64,000 nucleotides of DNA, from contig JAJQJQ010000029.1 in assembly GCA_028622995.1 (NCBI GenBank), positions 310,001-374,000 of the forward strand, read 5' to 3'. Source of the stretch: Panagrolaimus kolymaensis. Its lineage: Eukaryota > Nematoda > Chromadorea > Rhabditida > Panagrolaimidae. A program made the translations under genes and the position numbers. Positions within the stretch are counted from its first letter, which is position 1. Every line of letters begins with the position of its first letter. Shown here in pieces: positions 60,334 through 64,000 of the stretch. Under the pieces are notes generated by a model that worked only from the letters and a program-made list of their open reading frames with translations, searched no databases and had not been told where the DNA came from.

Positions 60334-61617
60334 ATGTCAAGTTCTCATGATCAAGTAGGTTTTTTGTTTATCGTCCTTAAAAAATTTTCCATCAGAATCC
60401 ATAACTTTTTTTAAAACTTTTTTTGTTCATAAAAGTGCAATTCTAATAAATTTTTACAAACTAAAAATAATATAAAAAACTTTTTTAAGAACTCCCTTGT
60501 TCGACCTCGGTGGAAAATCCGCCGTGAAGAATGCGAATCTCTTTTTGAAACATCGCATGGAGATTTGAGAATTTTTGTACCGCGCTTTGTTAGAAAATAT
60601 TTTTCTAAAATGGAGCTAGCCCTTCCAATGCCAAGAAAATTTATTGATCCAGAAGATATTAATGAAATATTGGCAGTTATATTTACTTTAGCAGCCTCAA
60701 CCAGCCGCCAGAAAAATCAAAAAAATATTTTTAAACAAAGTATTTTTTCTTCCATGGCCAACGCCCGGACAAATCTTAAAATTCATGATGATCTTAAAAA
60801 AGCCAATTTTATTGCTTTTTTTGGTAATGACAAATTTTATGGACTTTTTGATGATGATTCAAACCGATACGTCGCCTTTAAAGATCTCAAGAAAAGGAAG
60901 CCAATTTTATGTATTTATTGCAAAAAATTTCCTGTCCCACTCGAATTTGAAGAAAATGAAAAAATTTTATTTATTGAAAAAAAAAATGGATTTATTAAAT
61001 ATTATTGGATAATTCCACAAATCAACGATATTCAAAAAATTTCACAACGAAAATGCCGAGCATCTGAAAAAGCTTTCGCAAGATCACCCTCACCAATTCA
61101 AGATGAACCGCTTCCATCAGAAACAGCAGATGCCGATGTTGTTTCTGAAGATGATGCTGAAATTGAAGCAGCGATAGCACCACCAAGATCGACACCATCT
61201 TCATCAAGCTCGAATTTAACAGGGTTTTCAAACCTAGATTATGCAATAAGATTGGTTAGACGCCCAACAATTAATTATTTCCTTGAAAATTATAGTTCGT
61301 CAAAATTTGAGAAAAATAATGGCAATTCTTCAAGGGAGCAATCACCGCCTGTTATTACTTTGAATTCAGATTCATCAAGGTCATCCACGCCAACATCACA
61401 AAATGGAAATGACCCAGAACTTTATGATGTTTCTGATTCAGAAGGTTCTCCAAATTCAAGCCCTGAATATCTATCATCTTTGGATGAAGGTGATGCAGCA
61501 TCCCCCATTATGAATAATTATTTTTCTTCTAATCGCGCTTTAAATTCCCACTTATTTAGCGATGAATCGTCAGAAGAACAGCTTTTGGAAGAAGCTGACG
61601 ATGATATGGCAGGTTAA
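60334..61617 (+). CDS. Ser/acidic-tailed protein of unknown function
   Basis: Two exons, 60334-60354 (MSSSHDQ) and 60490-61617; 383 codons with stop. The acceptor before exon 2 is TTTTTTAAG, a weak AAG type also used elsewhere in this cluster. The N-terminal 190 residues are compact and basic-aromatic: SLVRPRWKIRREECESLFET, FIAFFGNDKFYGLFDDDSNR, KPILCIYCKKFPVPLEF and KNGFIKYYWIIPQIND. From about 200 on the protein is disordered, Ser/Pro/Asp-rich (VITLNSDSSRSSTPTSQNGN, DESSEEQLLEEADDDMAG). The single C-x2-C with aromatic neighbours (CIYC) and the strand pattern are loosely like the cysteine modules of the neighbouring family, without the H-x-C end. I cannot name it; a nuclear role is a guess from composition. 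Confidence 0.65.
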
Positions 61618-61689
61618 ATTTGAATATTAAAATAAATTTTAAAAAGTTTATTGTATATTTTTGTTGATGTTTTTTTTATGTTGTAAATT

Positions 61690-62160
61690 CATTCATTAAA
61701 TTAACCAATTTAAAATTCTTTTTATGTAACCTTTTTTTGGATAGCCGTAATTGTTATTCTCAAAATAAATTTCTCTAATAAAAAATTTGAAATCAACCAT
61801 TCTGTATAAATCTTTACAAATTTATTGGATAAAACATTGAAAAAATGTAAAAAAAACTTACGCATAAAATACTTTTGGTAGTTTTGCAGCTATTATTATC
61901 TTGTTGAAACTTTTTTAGAAAGTCATCAATGCTAGCAATAAGAGTCTCGAATAATTTCATTATCATTTTGTTTCAAATATTCGACTCTTTCTTTGACAAT
62001 TTTTAATGCTGTGTCGACTAACCATTGTTGTAAAAATTTGCTGCCATTTAAAACTGGATTGAATTCAAGTCTCTTTTTTAAATTTGGTTTTTTATTTTTG
62101 GTATTAAAATCTGATCATTTCTTTATTATCAAAAGGAAGGATTTGAGGAGGGTTCATTAA
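61690..62160 (-). pseudogene. Frameshifted remnant of an unknown gene
   Basis: On minus, coding-like blocks follow one another in shifting frames: MNPPQILPFDNKEMI, then FNTKNKKPNLKKRLEFNPVL and FLQQWLVDTALKIVKERVEY, then LFETLIASIDDFLKKFQQD, then AAKLPKVFYA. After a GTAAGT...TTATACAG intron comes MVDFKFFIREIYFENNNYGY and a stop after KRILNWLI. At least three frame changes are needed to join them, so it is a decayed gene, unless the sequence has several indel errors. No family recognised. Confidence 0.5.
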
Positions 62161-62521
62161 CTACAAATATTTATATTTTTCGGTGCTCATCAATGACCAA
62201 AAAATCAGTCAAAAAGAAAAAAAGAATTTTTTGCATTTTTGTTTTTAAAATTGATTTTTATAATTTTTGTTATTAAATACATCTCATTTCTTTTTGGCGC
62301 ATTCAAAAATAGAGACACGGACCACAGAAAAGATGCGATAATCGCACTCCATGTCAACGTCTGATCTCAATTTTACAATAGCTTGAAAAAAATGGATTTA
62401 AAAATCTATGGTCTCTTTTCACTGACTTTAGCAAATTTAAATTTGAAAAGAGACGAAAAATAATTCAAATTTCTTTTCACGCAACCGCTATCTTTGATAT
62501 GTTGCTTACAAAAATGCAACC
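62161..62521. other. Intergenic region
   Basis: AT-rich with no supportable gene. Confidence 0.45.
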
Positions 62522-62788
62522 TTACTTTTTATCCAAAGATTTTTTGCCGTTTGACTTCTTCGCTCTTTGAAAATAGTGAATAATGTAACTGACAAACGCA
62601 AGAACTAAAAAAGGAGAAACCAAAATAATAAAAAATGGATGAAAGTGAGTTCCTTCAAAAAAGACTCTGAGCAAAGGCTTCTTTTTCTCTCTCTCTCTCT
62701 TCATGTTTGTCTTTCCAAAAAAACTAGTGGCATATTCTGGCATGACTATGCCATACACATTTTTTTTTCGTGCACACTTTTGTTTCAT
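62522..62788 (-). CDS. Putative small single-pass membrane protein with basic tail
   Basis: An 88-codon frame. Its C-terminal part reads HFHPFFIILVSPFLVLAFVS, then YIIHYFQRAKKSNGKKSLDK: one helix followed by a Lys-rich tail. This is the same layout as the neighbour at 62872, to which it is divergently oriented across 83 bases. The N-terminal part crosses a (CT)n run and may not be coding; the true start could be an exon beginning near 62665. Confidence 0.35.
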   Translation of the reverse strand: MKQKCARKKNVYGIVMPEYATSFFGKTNMKREREKKKPLLRVFFEGTHFHPFFIILVSPFLVLAFVSYIIHYFQRAKKSNGKKSLDKK

Positions 62789-62871
62789 GAATGAAGAAAA
62801 AATCGAGGTTGAATTACTGAAATAAATTACTTTTTTGTTTTAAATTCTAAATTTATTATTTTCTTTCAAAA

Positions 62872-63187
62872 ATGGTATTTATTAAAAATAAAGAAGAAGT
62901 CACATTTTGGACTGCTACTTTCGTAATTCCAGCGCTTATTATTGCTTTACTCATTGGTAAGCTTTTTTCTATGCCATTTGAAATCCACAACTCTTTTGCT
63001 TTGATTTTCTTGAAGCAAAAATAAGATTAATTTTTTTTTTTCAATGTTTAAAATTTATGGAAATTTTTATCGGTGTATTTTTTTTTTTGCAGGTTTCGTT
63101 ATTCATCAATTGCATTCTCAAAGAATGGCAAAGCGAAAAAAAGACGAAGAGCGTCGAAGAAAGAAAGAAGCAAAAAAGCATCATTGA
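62872..63187 (+). CDS. Small single-pass membrane protein with basic C-terminus
   Basis: Two exons, 62872-62956 and 63093-63187; 59 residues, frame exact across a 136-base intron. MVFIKNKEEVTFWTATFVIP leads into a helix (ALIIALLIGFVIHQL), then an almost wholly charged tail (RMAKRKKDEERRRKKEAKKH). The intron falls between ALLIG and FVIHQ. The layout suits a tail on the cytosolic face of a membrane. An AATAAA signal lies near 63269. I do not recognise the family. Confidence 0.65.
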
Positions 63188-63509
63188 TTTTTTATTATTG
63201 CTTTCTTTTTTGTGTTTTTTGGAATTTTATTCGGTTTATTTTTGATTTTTGTTTGAGTTGTTGTAAAATAAAGTTTAATAATAAAAAAAAATATTGGTGG
63301 ATTTTTTAACATTTATTTTAAAAAAACTCGCTGCAACATTTCTTTTTTTGCTACCATTGATGAAGCCGACTTCATTATTTGTACTTTGAACCAAATTCCT
63401 AAAATAAATTTTTTTTAAAAGGCGTAACCATAGTAACTCATTTCATGAAAAAAAGGTTTACTAGATTTACAAACAAAATTTAAAAAAGAAATATTTAAAG
63501 AAATTTGTT

Positions 63510-64000
63510 ATGTCCCTTTTTCATTATCAAGAATGGTTTGATGCCTTTTATCCTGAGTGTCGAAACATCACAACTGGAATATTTTTTGATGATAGGCGTA
63601 ATAATTATAATTTTTTTTTGCCCATGTAATTTTGAGTATTTTAGATCAAATAATTGTTGGAACGTTAAATGGACTTTTGTGTGCATTGGATCCCGGAAAA
63701 GATGTAGAAAATAGGCAAGAAACTTCGAGTTTGATTGAACAACAACTTTCAAGTCCAATAATTCAAGCTGAAATTGGATATTTTTTATCCAACTTTGATG
63801 GACCTGTTATTGCTATTTTACATCCAAAGGAACTGGTTTTTTATAGCCTTGTTAAAGGTAAGAATGATGAAGTGAAAAAAATGCCCACAACTTCTTACAG
63901 GCACTCATCTTGTTGATAATAACTTTCCTCTCTTTTTTTAGACGCCAATGACATGTATCGTTTTGATAAAATTTTTCAACATCGAATTAAGGGCCAGCCA
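63510..64000 (+). CDS. BBS9: Bardet-Biedl syndrome 9 protein (PTHB1), N-terminal exons (partial)
   Basis: Exons 63510-63597, 63645-63857 and 63942 to beyond the window. The protein starts MSLFHYQEWFDAFYPECRNI and continues HQIIVGTLNGLLCALDPGK, SPIIQAEIGYFLS, VIAILHPKELVFYSLVK and YRFDKIFQHRIKG. This matches the start of PTHB1 (family pattern MSLF...W, then D-x-IIVGS-x-G-x-L, then P-x-LQ-x-EVG-x-F, then L-A-VLH-x-x-x-L-x-V-Y-x-V), the beta-propeller domain. BBS9 is a core BBSome subunit that traffics membrane proteins in cilia; in nematodes it acts in ciliated sensory neurons. Donor and acceptor phases are consistent. The N-terminus is shorter than in vertebrates between residues 15 and 30. 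Confidence 0.88.

Noticed and set aside
1..64000. CRISPR arrays, telomeric repeats, rRNA genes
   Set aside because: None seen; the window is eukaryotic and contains only dispersed and inverted repeats.

Overview
The window is eukaryotic and very AT-rich. Multi-exon genes have mostly short (45-60 base) GT-AG introns with TTTTAG or TTTCAG acceptors. Several start codons sit a few bases after a bare acceptor, as expected for spliced-leader trans-splicing. Gene content (a receptor guanylyl cyclase-type ligand-binding domain, a FAK/KIN-32 kinase, a C-type lectin relic, part of a serpentine receptor, BBS9) points to a nematode. A clade IV/tylenchid-like genome is my guess; I cannot name the species.

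Left part (1-10.6 kb). A 3.0-kb inverted repeat (arms 761-3762 and 4028-7029, axis at 3895) matches itself everywhere I compared it. It splits a minus-strand receptor-type guanylyl cyclase gene: exon 1 is at 4695-4478, exons 2-3 at 347-1. It also copies the 3' half of the minus-strand trifunctional-enzyme alpha gene (HADHA, 8915-6136). Breakpoints lie in or beside copies of a repeat carrying a tRNA-like segment. A plus-strand ribosome-biogenesis gene (RLP24/RSL24D1) follows.

Middle (10.7-25.5 kb). A complete 14-exon FERM-kinase-FAT focal adhesion kinase gene lies on minus, followed by about 4 kb of gene-free upstream DNA with a 486-base foldback element. Then come an AT-hook mini-ORF, a 7-exon RNA polymerase III subunit RPC3 gene, and a secreted Gln/Asn-rich protein gene.

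Right part (26-62 kb). This is an accessory-looking island of genes without recognisable orthologues, mixed with pseudogenes and repeats. Three genes (28.4-32.5 kb plus, 46.8-43.7 kb minus, 53.7-57.3 kb plus) share an N-terminal or mid-protein domain that looks PH-like, with matching intron positions that include an identical 50-base exon. The same three genes carry one, two or six copies of a Cys-x2-Cys...His-x-Cys module resembling a variant FLYWCH finger. One also ends in an SGNH-hydrolase-like domain. This paralogous family is my main candidate for something undescribed. The island also holds two coiled-coil genes, a membrane-protein gene, a decayed C-type lectin gene, a truncated chemoreceptor gene, and a chimeric pseudogene built from pieces of two neighbours.

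Right edge (62.5-64 kb). Small single-pass membrane proteins precede the first exons of BBS9, which runs off the window. Exon joins were checked by reading frame: CDS lengths for FAK, RPC3, RLP24, the three family genes and several others come out as exact multiples of three. HADHA is one base short, which locates a frameshift.
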